A stretch of DNA of 64,000 nucleotides from Methylosarcina fibrata AML-C10 (GTDB taxonomy: Bacteria > Pseudomonadota > Gammaproteobacteria > Methylococcales > Methylomonadaceae): NCBI RefSeq assembly GCF_000372865.1, contig NZ_KB889965.1, positions 331,902-395,901 on the forward strand, written 5' to 3'. This document shows positions 46,458 to 56,166 of this stretch, in pieces. Position 1 is the stretch's first letter; every line of letters begins with the position of its first letter. The notes below the pieces were generated by a model that was given only the letters and a program-made list of their open reading frames with translations, made no database searches and was not told the origin of the DNA. A program made the position numbers and the translations under genes.

Positions 46458-48131
46458 ATGAATCTTGAAGTGCTGTTATTCTGTTTTTCCTTAATTTGTC
46501 TTCTATTCGGCGTCGTTCAACTGGTTCTTAACCCATGCCGGCGTCCATGCGACGGATACACCGAAGCGGGACGGACGGCTGTCCGGAATTGTTTCGCCGC
46601 GGTGCTTTTCCTCTTGGTTCCGGCGGCGGGCTTTGCCGCCGAAGGCGCGGAAGCCGCAAGTTCCGAGCAAACTCTGGACCTGACCCGGCATTGGGTGGGT
46701 TATCTAGCGATTGTTTTATTCGCCGCCGCGTATTTCCTGGCCATGGTCGAAGAAGTGACCGAGCTCAGGAAATCCAAGCCGATGGTGTTCGCGGCCAGCC
46801 TGATCTGGGTATTGATCGCGATCTATTATGCTTCCGGCAGCATGACCGCGCAGGCGGCGGTGGCCTTCCGGAATACGCTCGAAGCGTATGCCGAGCTGTT
46901 TTTGTTCATCATGGTCTCGATGACCTATCTGAATGCGATGGAAGACCGGTCGGTTTTTGAAAGGCTGAGAGTCTGGCTGCTGAACAAAGGATACAATTAT
47001 CGCCAGCTTTTCTGGATCACCGGCTTTCTGTCGTTCTGGATATCGGCCTTTTGTAATAACCTGACCACGGCCTTGCTGATGGGCTCGGTGATTCTCGCAC
47101 TGGGCAAGGACAACCGGCGTTTTGTCGCTCTGTCCTGCATCAATGTCGTGGTCGCCACCAACGCGGGCGGCTCGTTCAGCCCGTTCGGAGACATCACGAC
47201 GCTGCTGGTCTGGCAAAAGGGCGTGGTTCCGTTCGGGGATTTCTTTTCGCTGCTGATTCCGGCGCTGGTGAATTTTGCCGTGCCGGCCGCGGTCATGTAT
47301 TTCTGGATACCCAGGGCCTGTCCGCTGCCGGTCGAGGAATCCCAGCCGATGAAGCGGGGAGGGATCGTCATCATTTTTCTGTTCATCCTGACGATCGTCA
47401 CGTCGGCCTGTTTCGAGAATTTTCTGCACTTGCCGCCGACGGCCGGCATGATGATGGGCCTGGCTTATCTCAAGTTTTTCAGCTATTACCTGCAGAAGAC
47501 TCCGACTCCGATCCGCCACGAGGGCGAACCGGAAACCGAGGAAGAAAGAATTCAGCGGGAAAAGGATCTGAACTATGCGATCAGCACGCTGACGGTGGTC
47601 AAGGAAGGTTATATCGATTATTTCGGTCCGATGAAAATCATGAATAAATTGGATGCACTGGAGAAGGAACGGGAAGAGTCCCTGGATCAGCCGTTCGATG
47701 TATTCCACAAGATTGCCAATCTGGAATGGGACACTTTGCTGTTTTTTTACGGGGTCATGCTGGGCGTCGGCGGATTGAGCTTTATCGGCTATCTGGGGCT
47801 GGCTTCGGAATTTCTTTACACCGATATGAACCCGACGATCGCCAATACCCTGGTCGGCATTATTTCGGCCTTCATCGACAACGGAACCATCATGCTGGCC
47901 GTATTGACGATGGCTCCGGACATCTCCCAGGGGCAATGGCTGCTGGTGACTTTAACCGCCGGCGTCGGCGGCAGCATGCTGGCGGTGGGATCGGCCGCCG
48001 GCGTCGGTTTGATGGGGCAAACCAAGGGCATGTACAGCTTTACCAGCCATTTGAAATGGACGCCGGCCATCGTACTGGGCTATTTTGCCAGTATTGCGGT
48101 GCACTTTCTGATCAACGGCCGCTATTTTTAG
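46458..48131 (+). CDS. nhaD: Na+/H+ antiporter NhaD
   Basis: A 557-residue membrane protein with about 12-13 helices and a cleaved or anchoring N-terminal hydrophobic segment. The ion transporter family motif is present: SFWISAFCNNLTTALLMGSVILALG and VNVVVATNAGGSFSPFGDITTLLVWQ-like text (about 190-255), and late SAFIDNGTIMLAV. NhaD exports Na+ or Li+ in exchange for H+ and is typical of salt- and alkali-exposed bacteria. A GTG nine bases upstream is an alternative start; neither has a clear ribosome site. A charged cytoplasmic loop (about 350-430) is longer than usual. Confidence 0.93.
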   Translation: MNLEVLLFCFSLICLLFGVVQLVLNPCRRPCDGYTEAGRTAVRNCFAAVLFLLVPAAGFAAEGAEAASSEQTLDLTRHWVGYLAIVLFAAAYFLAMVEEVTELRKSKPMVFAASLIWVLIAIYYASGSMTAQAAVAFRNTLEAYAELFLFIMVSMTYLNAMEDRSVFERLRVWLLNKGYNYRQLFWITGFLSFWISAFCNNLTTALLMGSVILALGKDNRRFVALSCINVVVATNAGGSFSPFGDITTLLVWQKGVVPFGDFFSLLIPALVNFAVPAAVMYFWIPRACPLPVEESQPMKRGGIVIIFLFILTIVTSACFENFLHLPPTAGMMMGLAYLKFFSYYLQKTPTPIRHEGEPETEEERIQREKDLNYAISTLTVVKEGYIDYFGPMKIMNKLDALEKEREESLDQPFDVFHKIANLEWDTLLFFYGVMLGVGGLSFIGYLGLASEFLYTDMNPTIANTLVGIISAFIDNGTIMLAVLTMAPDISQGQWLLVTLTAGVGGSMLAVGSAAGVGLMGQTKGMYSFTSHLKWTPAIVLGYFASIAVHFLINGRYF

Positions 48132-48263
48132 CGGTTTCGGAATCAAGAGAAGACCCACTGTCGACAGAAAATTCGAGTTTGCCGCGGCATCCCCGGCAGC
48201 CGTTCCGGAAAAACATCCGGGAATTAGGAGATCCCGAATCACGGCATGAGGGTGGGCGCGGCG

Positions 48264-48476
48264 TTATTTTTTCCGGATCTGCTCGGAAGGCTGCTCTTCC
48301 GTTGCCGAATCGTCCTCTTTTTGATCGGACGATTCGTTTTCGCCTTCCTTGAGGGCCAGGCGGAAATTTTTGATCGCATCGCCCAGATCCGAGCCGACGT
48401 TGCGCAATCGTTTGGTTCCGAACAAGACCAGGATGATGGCTAACACAATTAGCAGTTTAGTGACGCTGATACCCAT
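48264..48476 (-). CDS. tatA: Twin-arginine translocase subunit TatA/E
   Basis: A 70-residue protein: short N-terminus, membrane helix (TKLLIVLAIILVLFG), the conserved FGTKRLRNVGSDLG hinge and amphipathic helix, then an acidic tail. It is a pore-forming subunit of the Tat system that exports folded proteins. TatB and TatC are not in the window; a lone tatA/E type gene is common. It is convergent with nhaD. Confidence 0.94.
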   Translation of the reverse strand: MGISVTKLLIVLAIILVLFGTKRLRNVGSDLGDAIKNFRLALKEGENESSDQKEDDSATEEQPSEQIRKK

Positions 48477-48577
48477 TTTTTTTCCAGATAGTGATCCAAG
48501 AAGAACGTATTTTACTGCTTTACGACCGGCGGCGCGCTAATTTTGCATCCCGGACTGCCGGAGCTTGAAAGACGCTT

Positions 48578-49636
48578 TCACTCGTACCGCTGCTGTTTTA
48601 GCCAGCATTGCCATACCGAGAGCAAGACCGCAAGAATAACCGGTCCGATGAACAAGCCGATGGCGCCGAAAGCGATCAGCCCGCCCAGCACGCCGAACAT
48701 CACGACCAGAAAGGGCACATTGCTGGTGCCGCTGATGACGATCGGGCGAATCAGGTTGTCTATGGTGCTGACCACCAGAAAACCCCAGAGCATCAGCCCT
48801 ACGCCGGGCCAATAGTGTCCTTTGAAAATCAGGCCGAAAGACAAGGGGATCCAGACCACGGTCGCCCCCATCGGCACCAGGGCCAGCAAGGCGGTAACGG
48901 AAGCAAACAGCATCGGTGCCTTGACGCCGGCCACGGCATAGCCCAGACCGGCCAGGATGCCTTGGGCCAATGCGGCCAGCACCAGCCCGTAAACCACCGC
49001 GCGAATGGTGTCCACTGCAGCGCTCAAATAAACATGCTGGTATTTGCCGAGAAACCGGACCAGTCCCTCGTGCATTTGAGAGACGGCCGTTTCGCCGTCC
49101 CTGAAGCAAAAAAACAACGTGACCAGAACCAGGGTCAATTTCAGCGCGTAATGGCCGACGCCGCCTAGAAACTTGGCAAATTCGCCCAGCCCCTGCCGTG
49201 ACCATTCGATCAGATGCCGGGCAATGTTCTCCTTATCGTTGCTGAAACGGTCCAGGTTTTGTTGCAGATAGTCGCCCAGCCAGGGCAGGCTGCGGATGAC
49301 CTCGGGAAGTTGAAGGTGATTGCCGGCCAGGCTGTCGGCCAGACTCTGATAAGTGACTCTCAGCTCTTCCTGCAGCAAATCGGCAAGGCCGTACAGAATG
49401 GACAATATGATGACCGCGATTATTCCGGTCATCAGGGCGGCGCTGAGGGTTTCCCTGTTTTTGAGCTTGTTTTTCAGCCAGCGGTAAACCGGCCACATCA
49501 CGTAGGCTATGATCAGCGACCAAGTGATCGTGACTAAAAACTCTTGCAGCACCAGATAGGCCAGAATCGAAAAGCCGACCAGCAGAATTCCGGGTATCAG
49601 GTAGCGAGTGGGTTTTTCATTCAACAAATCGTTCAT
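48578..49636 (-). CDS. AI-2E family transporter (YdiK/PerM type)
   Basis: A 352-residue membrane protein with about eight helices in the typical 2+1+5 order. Family motifs are TWSLIIAYVMWPVYRWL (about 35), GLVLAALAQGILAGLGYAVAGV (about 215), and ALVPMGATVVWIPLSF with DNLIRPIVISGTSNVP near the C-terminus. AI-2E proteins were named for autoinducer-2 export, but many members move other substrates or act in Na+/H+ exchange. The ATG used has AGGAG nine bases upstream; a longer frame begins 12 codons earlier. No operon partner is obvious. Confidence 0.92.
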   Translation of the reverse strand: MNDLLNEKPTRYLIPGILLVGFSILAYLVLQEFLVTITWSLIIAYVMWPVYRWLKNKLKNRETLSAALMTGIIAVIILSILYGLADLLQEELRVTYQSLADSLAGNHLQLPEVIRSLPWLGDYLQQNLDRFSNDKENIARHLIEWSRQGLGEFAKFLGGVGHYALKLTLVLVTLFFCFRDGETAVSQMHEGLVRFLGKYQHVYLSAAVDTIRAVVYGLVLAALAQGILAGLGYAVAGVKAPMLFASVTALLALVPMGATVVWIPLSFGLIFKGHYWPGVGLMLWGFLVVSTIDNLIRPIVISGTSNVPFLVVMFGVLGGLIAFGAIGLFIGPVILAVLLSVWQCWLKQQRYE

Positions 49637-49740
49637 GACCGGCTCCTGGCGATCGGTAATTCCTGAAGACACTGTCTAATTCGTATTCTACTCCCGCCGA
49701 CAGAAAACGCGACAAATTAACGGGTTCATGCCGAAGGCCG

Positions 49741-51087
49741 TCACGGATGTTCCTGATCGGTAATTTCATTCGGATGAATCTGGACCGTCACGATGCGCGA
49801 TTGATTCATTTTTTTGACGACCACGTTGAAATGCTTGAACTCGACGGTCTGGCCTTCCGCCGGAATGTCGCGAAGCTTGGCCAGAATGAGCCCGCCTACG
49901 GATACTTCGTCTTCCAGTTCCAGTTCTTCGTTTTCGATGTCGATTCCCAGAATCCGTTCCAGGGAAAAGATCGGCAGACTGGCCTTCCCCAACAGGGATC
50001 CATCGTCGAGGCGGGTCCATTCGTTGCTGTTTTTACGGAATTCGTCGCGGATTTCTCCCACCATCGCGCTGAGCAGATTATCCATCGTGAGAAAGCCCAA
50101 AGGTTTCGACCCTTTTCTGCCGATGATGGCGAAATGCGAGGATCCGGCGCGGAATTTCCGGAACAATTCCAGCGCGGGCGTCCTTGGCGATACGAAATGG
50201 ATGGGGCGGAGAAACGGCTGCAAATCGTCGATCACTTTGCCTTCCTGCTGCGCGAAGAACAGGTCTTTCAAATGAATGACGCCGAGCACGTCGATGCCGT
50301 TGGCGTCGAAATAGGGATAGCGGCTGAAGCGCTTCGAGTAGACGGTGCTGAGATTCTCCTGCAGGGACTTGTTCCGGTAAAGGGCGGAAATTTCGTGAAT
50401 CGGACGCATCAAATCGGCTACCTGCAACTCGCTGAAATCGAGGGTATTGGCCAGAATGTTCCATTCTTCCCGAGTAAACTGCCCGCCCTGGCGATGGCTC
50501 CGCAAGATCAACTTGAGTTCGTCGGCCGTGTAATGAGTGTCGTGGCTTTGCCGGGTTTCCAGGCCGAATACGCGCAATGTCAGGTTGGCGCTGGCGTTCA
50601 GCAGCCAGATCGCCGGATACATCAGCCAATAAAAGCCGTACAGCGGTACGGCGCTGAACAAGCCGACTTTTTCCGGGCTGCGTATGGCCATCGATTTGGG
50701 TGCCAGTTCGCCGACCACGATGTGCAGAAACGAAATAAAGGAAAATGCGAAAACAAAGGAAATCCCGTGAATCAGGTTCGGCGAAATCAATCCGGGCTTT
50801 ACCAGATTGATGCGTTCGAACAAAGGCGCCAGCAGATCTGCGAACGCGGGTTCGCCGATCCAGCCCAGGCCTAACGAAGCCAGTGTAATGCCCAGTTGGC
50901 AGGCCGACAGGTAGGCGTCGAGCCTGTCGTGCACTTTGGCCAATATGCGGCCTCGCCAGCCCTGGGTTTTTGCGATGGCGCGGATACGCGTCTGCCGCAA
51001 TTTGACCAGTCCGAATTCCGCAGCGACGAAAAATCCGTTGAGCGCCACCAGCAGCAGGGCCATAACGGCAAAGAAAATAGTAGTCAT
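49741..51087 (-). CDS. CNNM/CorC-HlyC family protein (DUF21, CBS pair, transporter-associated domain)
   Basis: A 448-residue membrane protein. The DUF21/CNNM membrane domain (about 1-190) has LVALNGFFVAAEFGLVKLR and GELAPKSMAIRSPEKV. A CBS pair (about 215-340) includes VLGVIHLKDLFF and PLGFLTMDNLL, and the CorC_HlyC domain (about 355-435) ends the protein. Members are linked to magnesium or cobalt efflux and homeostasis; the haemolysin name is historical. It runs upstream of the AI-2E family gene in the same direction with about 100 bases between, so joint expression is possible. Confidence 0.93.
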   Translation of the reverse strand: MTTIFFAVMALLLVALNGFFVAAEFGLVKLRQTRIRAIAKTQGWRGRILAKVHDRLDAYLSACQLGITLASLGLGWIGEPAFADLLAPLFERINLVKPGLISPNLIHGISFVFAFSFISFLHIVVGELAPKSMAIRSPEKVGLFSAVPLYGFYWLMYPAIWLLNASANLTLRVFGLETRQSHDTHYTADELKLILRSHRQGGQFTREEWNILANTLDFSELQVADLMRPIHEISALYRNKSLQENLSTVYSKRFSRYPYFDANGIDVLGVIHLKDLFFAQQEGKVIDDLQPFLRPIHFVSPRTPALELFRKFRAGSSHFAIIGRKGSKPLGFLTMDNLLSAMVGEIRDEFRKNSNEWTRLDDGSLLGKASLPIFSLERILGIDIENEELELEDEVSVGGLILAKLRDIPAEGQTVEFKHFNVVVKKMNQSRIVTVQIHPNEITDQEHP

Positions 51088-51389
51088 AGAATATGAGAGT
51101 CGTGCCGAAAAAACGAACTCAAAAGCGCCGTGTTTTCAAACGACAAGGCTTTTGACTGCGATCATTCTTCCGGAGGCAAATTTATTTATACGGGATTTGA
51201 AGAATGAAAAGAATTATCGGGAAATTACCGGAGAACAGCGGTTTAAAGAGACGTATTCTCATATTTTTTTAAATATCCTCGGATTAATTAGGATTATAAT
51301 AGCGCCTGCGGTGAATTGGAACCTCCTCAAGAAAAGTCGTACCGCAGCAATCGCCTCGTTAACTATCGAATCGGCCGAACAGGACCTGA
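51088..51389. other. Intergenic region upstream of the CNNM gene
   Basis: About 300 bases, partly AT-rich (around 51255-51300). No gene or known element is recognised; it includes the promoter side of the CNNM gene and leads into the hairpin element. Confidence 0.4.
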
Positions 51390-51775
51390 TATAACCCATG
51401 CCCTTATACACAATTCTGTCATTCCGGCAGGGATTGCCGGAATCCACGACTGCACGGGCAGAGATTTGCTCCTCGACAACCGCTCCTTGCGTTGTCCTGC
51501 ATCCATGCAGTCGTGCAATCTCTGCATTCACCACAGCCCTGTGGTTTATGCAGGAGGTAGGCAGAAAACCGCTCCGTGCGTTTTCTGCATTCGCCACATC
51601 CCTACGGCTTGGCAACGCAGGAGCAGTTGCCGAGGCTCCAGGGAGGTATTGAGCTTGCCATCCATGGCTCTGGATGCGGCAACTGCTCCATGCGTTGCTC
51701 TACCTCCTGCATCCATGCAGTCGACCCGCTTCCCGGCGAGTATGACGACATTTGTGTATAAGGGGATGGATATAC
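51390..51775. repeat. Structured hairpin mosaic with terminal inverted repeats (MITE-like)
   Basis: A non-coding element of about 364-386 bases. The ends CCCTTATACACAA (51401-51413) and TTGTGTATAAGGG (51752-51764) are perfect inverted repeats, extending imperfectly outward. Inside are nested stems: 51548-51560 with 51700-51712 (13 bp) and 51612-51631 with 51678-51698 (20 bp, one bulge). Separate hairpins include 51421-51443, 51531-51544 and three with the loop YGCTCCNTGC (51475-51496, 51561-51588, 51679-51698). A 19-base direct repeat lies at 51495-51513 and 51705-51723. No transposase or target duplication is seen. It may be a nonautonomous mobile element or structured RNA; its family is not recognised. 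Confidence 0.75.
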
Positions 51776-51871
51776 CGTCTCCTTTCGGCCCGATGCCATA
51801 TTAACGTTCACAAGTCGGTTTTTTTAAACCTGAAACGAAATTAATCCAGGGAATCAACTCCAACCGTTCAC
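51776..51871. other. Upstream region of apbE
   Basis: About 95 bases between the structured element and the apbE ATG. No recognisable promoter or ribosome site. Confidence 0.35.
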
Positions 51872-52939
51872 ATGGAATCGCTAAATTTATTTAATCGTCC
51901 CGCCGCCGGGCACCATGGTTTAAAAATTGGAAAAATTCCGGGCCTTTTGTTGTGGCTCGCACTATCGACGGGCTGCACGGAGCACCCGATACACAAATTG
52001 CAAGGTTTCGCCCAGGGCACCAGCTACCATATCAGTTTCTGGTCCGAGGCGCCGATCAACAAGGAAGAAATCAAAGCCGCCGTCGACAGCGAATTCGGCA
52101 GGCTCGACCTGCTTTTGTCGAATTACCGTCCGGACTCGACGATCGAGCAGTTCAACCAGGTCAAAAATACCGAAAGCCGGGAAGTCGGCAGCGAAATCGT
52201 ATCGCTGGTCAGAACCGCGGCGGCCGTTCACAAGGCCAGCGGCGGCTGCTATGACTTGACGATCAAGCCGTTGTTCGATTTATGGAAATTCAATACCGAC
52301 AAACCGCAGATTCCGGATCAGGCCGCCGTTCGGCAAACGTTGAATCTGATCGGCATGGATGAATTGGAGGTGGTCGACGACACGCATCTGCGGAAAAAAC
52401 AACCGGGCCTGCAAGTGGATCTGTCTTCGATCGCCCAGGGCTATAGCGTAGAAAGCATTGCTCGAATCCTGGAACAGAAGGGCATCCGGCATTATCTGGT
52501 CGAAATCGGCGGCGAATTGAAAACGCGCGGCCACAAGCCCGACAGCCGGCCCTGGCGCATCGCCGTGGAAAAACCCCTGCCCGGAGAGCAGATGCTGCAG
52601 AAAGTCATGACCATGCCCACGGAAACGCCGCTCGCGATCATGACTTCGGGAACCTACCGGCATTATTTCGATGACTCGGGCAAACGTTACAGCCATATCC
52701 TGGATGCCCGCACCGGGTATCCGGTGACCCACGATCTGGTTTCGGTGACCGTGGCTCATGCGGACCCCATCCAGGCCGACGCCTGGTCGACCGCGCTGTT
52801 GTGCCTCGGCCGGGAGGAAGGCCTTCGTACTGCGAATGCGCAGGCTATTCCGGCGTTGTTCATCGAGCACAAGAACAATCAACTGGTTGAATCGCGCAGC
52901 GATCCTCTGAATGCCCTGACCGTTCTCACCATCGAATAA
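51872..52939 (+). CDS. apbE: FAD:protein FMN transferase, lipoprotein
   Basis: A 355-residue ApbE. The N-terminal lipoprotein signal ends in LALSTGC, giving a lipid-anchored periplasmic enzyme. It attaches FMN to Thr of target flavoproteins such as NqrB/C and RnfG/D. Conserved strings are GFAQGTSYHISF at the start, the Mg/FAD site LQVDLSSIAQGYSVE, YLVEIGGELKTRG, and the late TSGTYRHYFDDSGKRYSHILDARTGYP split by catalytic residues, then the Asp/Thr region QADAWSTALL. It is followed after 25 bases by the RND exporter gene, so they may share an mRNA. Confidence 0.95.
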   Translation: MESLNLFNRPAAGHHGLKIGKIPGLLLWLALSTGCTEHPIHKLQGFAQGTSYHISFWSEAPINKEEIKAAVDSEFGRLDLLLSNYRPDSTIEQFNQVKNTESREVGSEIVSLVRTAAAVHKASGGCYDLTIKPLFDLWKFNTDKPQIPDQAAVRQTLNLIGMDELEVVDDTHLRKKQPGLQVDLSSIAQGYSVESIARILEQKGIRHYLVEIGGELKTRGHKPDSRPWRIAVEKPLPGEQMLQKVMTMPTETPLAIMTSGTYRHYFDDSGKRYSHILDARTGYPVTHDLVSVTVAHADPIQADAWSTALLCLGREEGLRTANAQAIPALFIEHKNNQLVESRSDPLNALTVLTIE

Positions 52940-52964
52940 TTGCCTGTCACCACGGAATACCCTC

Positions 52965-55625
52965 ATGTCGTTAAAATTCAATTTGCGTAGTTTTCTGGTT
53001 CGTAGTGGAAAATGGGCTCTTTATCATCCGATGACCGTGTTGCTGACGGTCTGTTTGCTGGCGGCGCTGACGATCGAATACACGGCCAACAATCTGAGCA
53101 TCAATACCGATACGGCCGAATTGATAGCGCCCGATGCGCCTTTTCAACAGAATCGAAGAAAATTTGAAAAAGCTTTTTCGAAAGACATGCATACGTTGTT
53201 GCTGGTCGTGGAATCGTCGGCTCCGGAGCTGACCCGGTCGGCAACGAAAAGATTGGGGCGGTTGTTGAACGCCGATCAAACCCATTTCGACTCCGTTTAC
53301 ATTCCCAATGAAAACCAGTTTTTCCACAAGAACGGGCTGCTTTATCTCGACGTCGAAGACCTGCAGAAATTATCCGCCAATCTGTCGCAGGCGCAGCCGT
53401 TCATCGGCAGGATTTCGCAGGAACCGAATCTGACGGGCTTCTTCTCGATTCTTCAGGATGCGCTGGATTCCGCCAACAAGGACCAGACCGTACCGATCGA
53501 TTTAACCTCGCTGATCAATAAAGTCACCCATGCGCTGCATAAGCGCATCAATGGAGAGAACAGCCTGCTCTCGTGGGAGGCTCTGATCAACGAGCAAAAA
53601 CCGACTTCTGCGTCGGCGACCAAAGGTTTCATTTACGTCCTGCCGAAGTTCGACTATTCGTCGATCCGTCCGGCCGAAGAGGCCATCAACGCCATCCGCA
53701 AAGCGGCCGCCGAAATTCAGGAGCCCGATCTGCCGGCCGTCAAAGTCTGGATTACCGGCGAAGTCGGCCTGGAAGACGACGAGTTGTCCGGAATGAGCAC
53801 CGGCACCTTCAACGCCAGCATTTTTTCGGTGGTCCTGGTGTGCGCGATCCTGCTGACCGCCTACCGGTCGGTCATGTTCACCGTGGCGACCTTGATTACC
53901 CTGGCTCTGGGCATGATCTTCTGCGCCGCCTTCGCCGCGGTTTCGGTCAAGGAACTGAATCTGATCTCGGTCGCCTTCGCGGTCTCGAACATCGGCCTCG
54001 GCGTCGAATATGCGATCCATTTCTGCCTGAGGTACCGGGACAACCTGACCCACCACATTGTCCGGGAGCGGGCCATCCGCAGCACGCTGATCAGTACCAG
54101 TCCCTCGTTGCTGCTGTGCGCCGGCACCACGGCGATCGGCCTGTACGCCTTTATTCCGACCGATTACAGGGGCGTTTCCGAACTCGGTTTACTGGCCGGA
54201 ACCAGCTTGTTTATCTGTCTTTTCATCACGCTGACGGTGCTGCCGGTCCTGCTGAAGCTCGTTCCGGTCTCGGGAAAGAGAGAACCGGTTGCCGTCCATT
54301 CGGTGTTGACGACCCTTTCCGAAAAACTGGCCGGGTTGACCCTGCATTACGCCCGGCCGATCACGATTGCGACTTTTATTCTGGCGGTCGTTTCGCTGCT
54401 CATGGTATTTAAAGTCAAAACGGACTTCAACCCGATCAATCTGCGCGATCCCAATACCGAATCGGTGATCGCCTTCAAGAATTTGATGAAGGACAAAGAC
54501 ACTTCGCCGATGACGCTGACGGTCATGGCCGATAACGAACAAAAGGCGAGGGAAATTCAGCAGAAGCTGGAAAAAGTCGATACGGTCGACAAGACCGTCA
54601 GTCTTTTCGATTTTCTACCCGGCGAGCAGGAGACCAAGCTGGCCATGATTGAAGAAATGGCTCTGATGCTGGGCACTCAGGTCGACCGCTTTCCCAATCT
54701 GAAGCCGGATCCGGATCCGGTGCCGGCCATCAAAAGTTTGATCCAGACGATCGACGGCGTTCTTCCCAACAAAACCGACAACAAGGAAATAGCGGCGCTG
54801 AATGCGTTCAAAAAGGAGCTGAAAGACATTCTGATCGAGCTGGACGCGAGGCAGGAGCCCAGCCGCCGGGAATTCATCGAGGACATCCAGACGACCCTGC
54901 TGGGCACGCTGCCGAAGGTGATGAACGAACTGTATGCGAGTTTCGACGCCCATGAAGTGAGCCTGGACGATCTGCCCGAGGATATCAAGGTGCGATGGCT
55001 GAGCAAGGAAGGCCTGTATCGCATTCAGGTCATTCCCAAATACGATTTGAACGATTTGGGAAACCTGCAACGGTTTATTACCGACGTTCAGGCGGTCGCG
55101 CCGGAAACCACCGATTTGCCGGTAATGTACTGGGAGTCGATGAAGGAAGTCATCACGGCGTTCCAGGAAGCGATCGCCATTGCGCTGGTCATCATCGCGC
55201 TGCTGCTGTTCGCCATCAGAAGAAATATCACGGACACGCTGTTGGTGATGACGCCGCTGATTCTGGCGGGCCTGTTCACGATGGCCAGCACCGTCCTCAC
55301 CGGGACGGCGATCAATTTCGCCAACATTATCGCCTTGCCCCTGTTGCTCGGACTGGGCGTCGACAACGGCATCCACATGGTCGAAAAGCTGCGCCATTCG
55401 GTATCGGAAGAACAGAACATCTACCGCTCCAGCACGGCAAGAGCGATGTTCTACGGCGCCCTGACCACGGCGTCCAGCTTTTCCGGTCTGGCCTTTTCGC
55501 CGCATCAGGGCATAGCCAGCATGGGACTGGTCATAACGATCGGCATCTTCTGGATCATGACCTGCACGTTCATCATACTGCCGGCTTTGAGCAAGATCGT
55601 GATCAAACACGAGAGAGCGGCCTAG
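52965..55625 (+). CDS. MMPL/RND family exporter, HpnN-like
   Basis: An 886-residue membrane protein with 12 helices in the RND plan: one N-terminal helix, a large periplasmic loop (about 45-270), five helices, a seventh at about 460, a second large periplasmic loop, and five more. Conserved strings are GLGVEYAIHFCLRYR (helix 4 Asp/Glu region) and its counterpart GLGVDNGIHMVEKLRHS. Length and layout match HpnN, which moves hopanoids to the outer membrane. Hopanoid biosynthesis genes are not nearby, so a general lipid exporter remains possible. Confidence 0.88.
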   Translation: MSLKFNLRSFLVRSGKWALYHPMTVLLTVCLLAALTIEYTANNLSINTDTAELIAPDAPFQQNRRKFEKAFSKDMHTLLLVVESSAPELTRSATKRLGRLLNADQTHFDSVYIPNENQFFHKNGLLYLDVEDLQKLSANLSQAQPFIGRISQEPNLTGFFSILQDALDSANKDQTVPIDLTSLINKVTHALHKRINGENSLLSWEALINEQKPTSASATKGFIYVLPKFDYSSIRPAEEAINAIRKAAAEIQEPDLPAVKVWITGEVGLEDDELSGMSTGTFNASIFSVVLVCAILLTAYRSVMFTVATLITLALGMIFCAAFAAVSVKELNLISVAFAVSNIGLGVEYAIHFCLRYRDNLTHHIVRERAIRSTLISTSPSLLLCAGTTAIGLYAFIPTDYRGVSELGLLAGTSLFICLFITLTVLPVLLKLVPVSGKREPVAVHSVLTTLSEKLAGLTLHYARPITIATFILAVVSLLMVFKVKTDFNPINLRDPNTESVIAFKNLMKDKDTSPMTLTVMADNEQKAREIQQKLEKVDTVDKTVSLFDFLPGEQETKLAMIEEMALMLGTQVDRFPNLKPDPDPVPAIKSLIQTIDGVLPNKTDNKEIAALNAFKKELKDILIELDARQEPSRREFIEDIQTTLLGTLPKVMNELYASFDAHEVSLDDLPEDIKVRWLSKEGLYRIQVIPKYDLNDLGNLQRFITDVQAVAPETTDLPVMYWESMKEVITAFQEAIAIALVIIALLLFAIRRNITDTLLVMTPLILAGLFTMASTVLTGTAINFANIIALPLLLGLGVDNGIHMVEKLRHSVSEEQNIYRSSTARAMFYGALTTASSFSGLAFSPHQGIASMGLVITIGIFWIMTCTFIILPALSKIVIKHERAA

Positions 55626-55641
55626 GCAGGCTCGGACCGGT

Positions 55642-56091
55642 TCACATCCCGGGCTTGCCCTGCAGGTACGAAGCGCCGGGATCGATAATGTAACGGTTGT
55701 CGATCGTCGTCCGGCCCAGCAGCATGCGAAACAGCATGGTGTCGCGGTTGGTCAGGGTGACCTCGGTCCGGATTAGGCTCTGTCCGAGGAGGATGTCGGT
55801 TTCGATGACGTAGCGGCGTTGTTTGTGTCCGCCCGAATCGGTGACGATGCGCCGGTCCTTGACCGGCGCATGGCATTCGATGGAAATGTTGCGGTGCTTT
55901 TGCTTCGGGTGGATCGCAAACATGATCCAGCGCTGGCCGCCGATGAAATAAGGATCGATGGTATAGGCATGAAGCGCCGAGGAGCGGGCGCCGGTATCGA
56001 TTTTGGCCTTGACCAGCCGGATGCCGAGTTCGGGCAGCGATACCCATTCGCGCCAGCCCAGCACCGCTTTTTGTGTAGATAATTCTGCCAT
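55642..56091 (-). CDS. RimK-associated ATP-dependent zinc protease family protein (retropepsin-like)
   Basis: A 149-residue protein: VLGWREWVSLPELGIRLVKAKIDTGARSSALHA near the N-terminus contains the aspartic-protease-like DTGA(R)SS motif, and the C-terminal FRMLLGRTTIDNRYIIDPGASYL is characteristic. The family (PF05618 type) often lies next to RimK-like glutamate ligases; no RimK gene is present here. Despite its database name, protease activity is not established for most members. The start is the ATG at the conserved MAELSTQKAVLG; a longer in-frame extension crosses the divergent MarC start and is unlikely. It is convergent with the exporter gene. Confidence 0.88.
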   Translation of the reverse strand: MAELSTQKAVLGWREWVSLPELGIRLVKAKIDTGARSSALHAYTIDPYFIGGQRWIMFAIHPKQKHRNISIECHAPVKDRRIVTDSGGHKQRRYVIETDILLGQSLIRTEVTLTNRDTMLFRMLLGRTTIDNRYIIDPGASYLQGKPGM

Positions 56092-56166
56092 CCGGGTAAA
56101 ATTGAGCGAAAAAATTTCCGATGTTGATTCTGCTTCCAGCTTGAGGCACGCGCAGCCAGATGCATT

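Noticed and set aside
51475-51698. CRISPR array
   Set aside because: The similar units are loops of hairpins, not evenly spaced identical repeats, and there are no cas genes.
51316-51804. 162-codon frame and others across the hairpin element
   Set aside because: They read through repeats and inverted repeats in several frames at once; no protein features.
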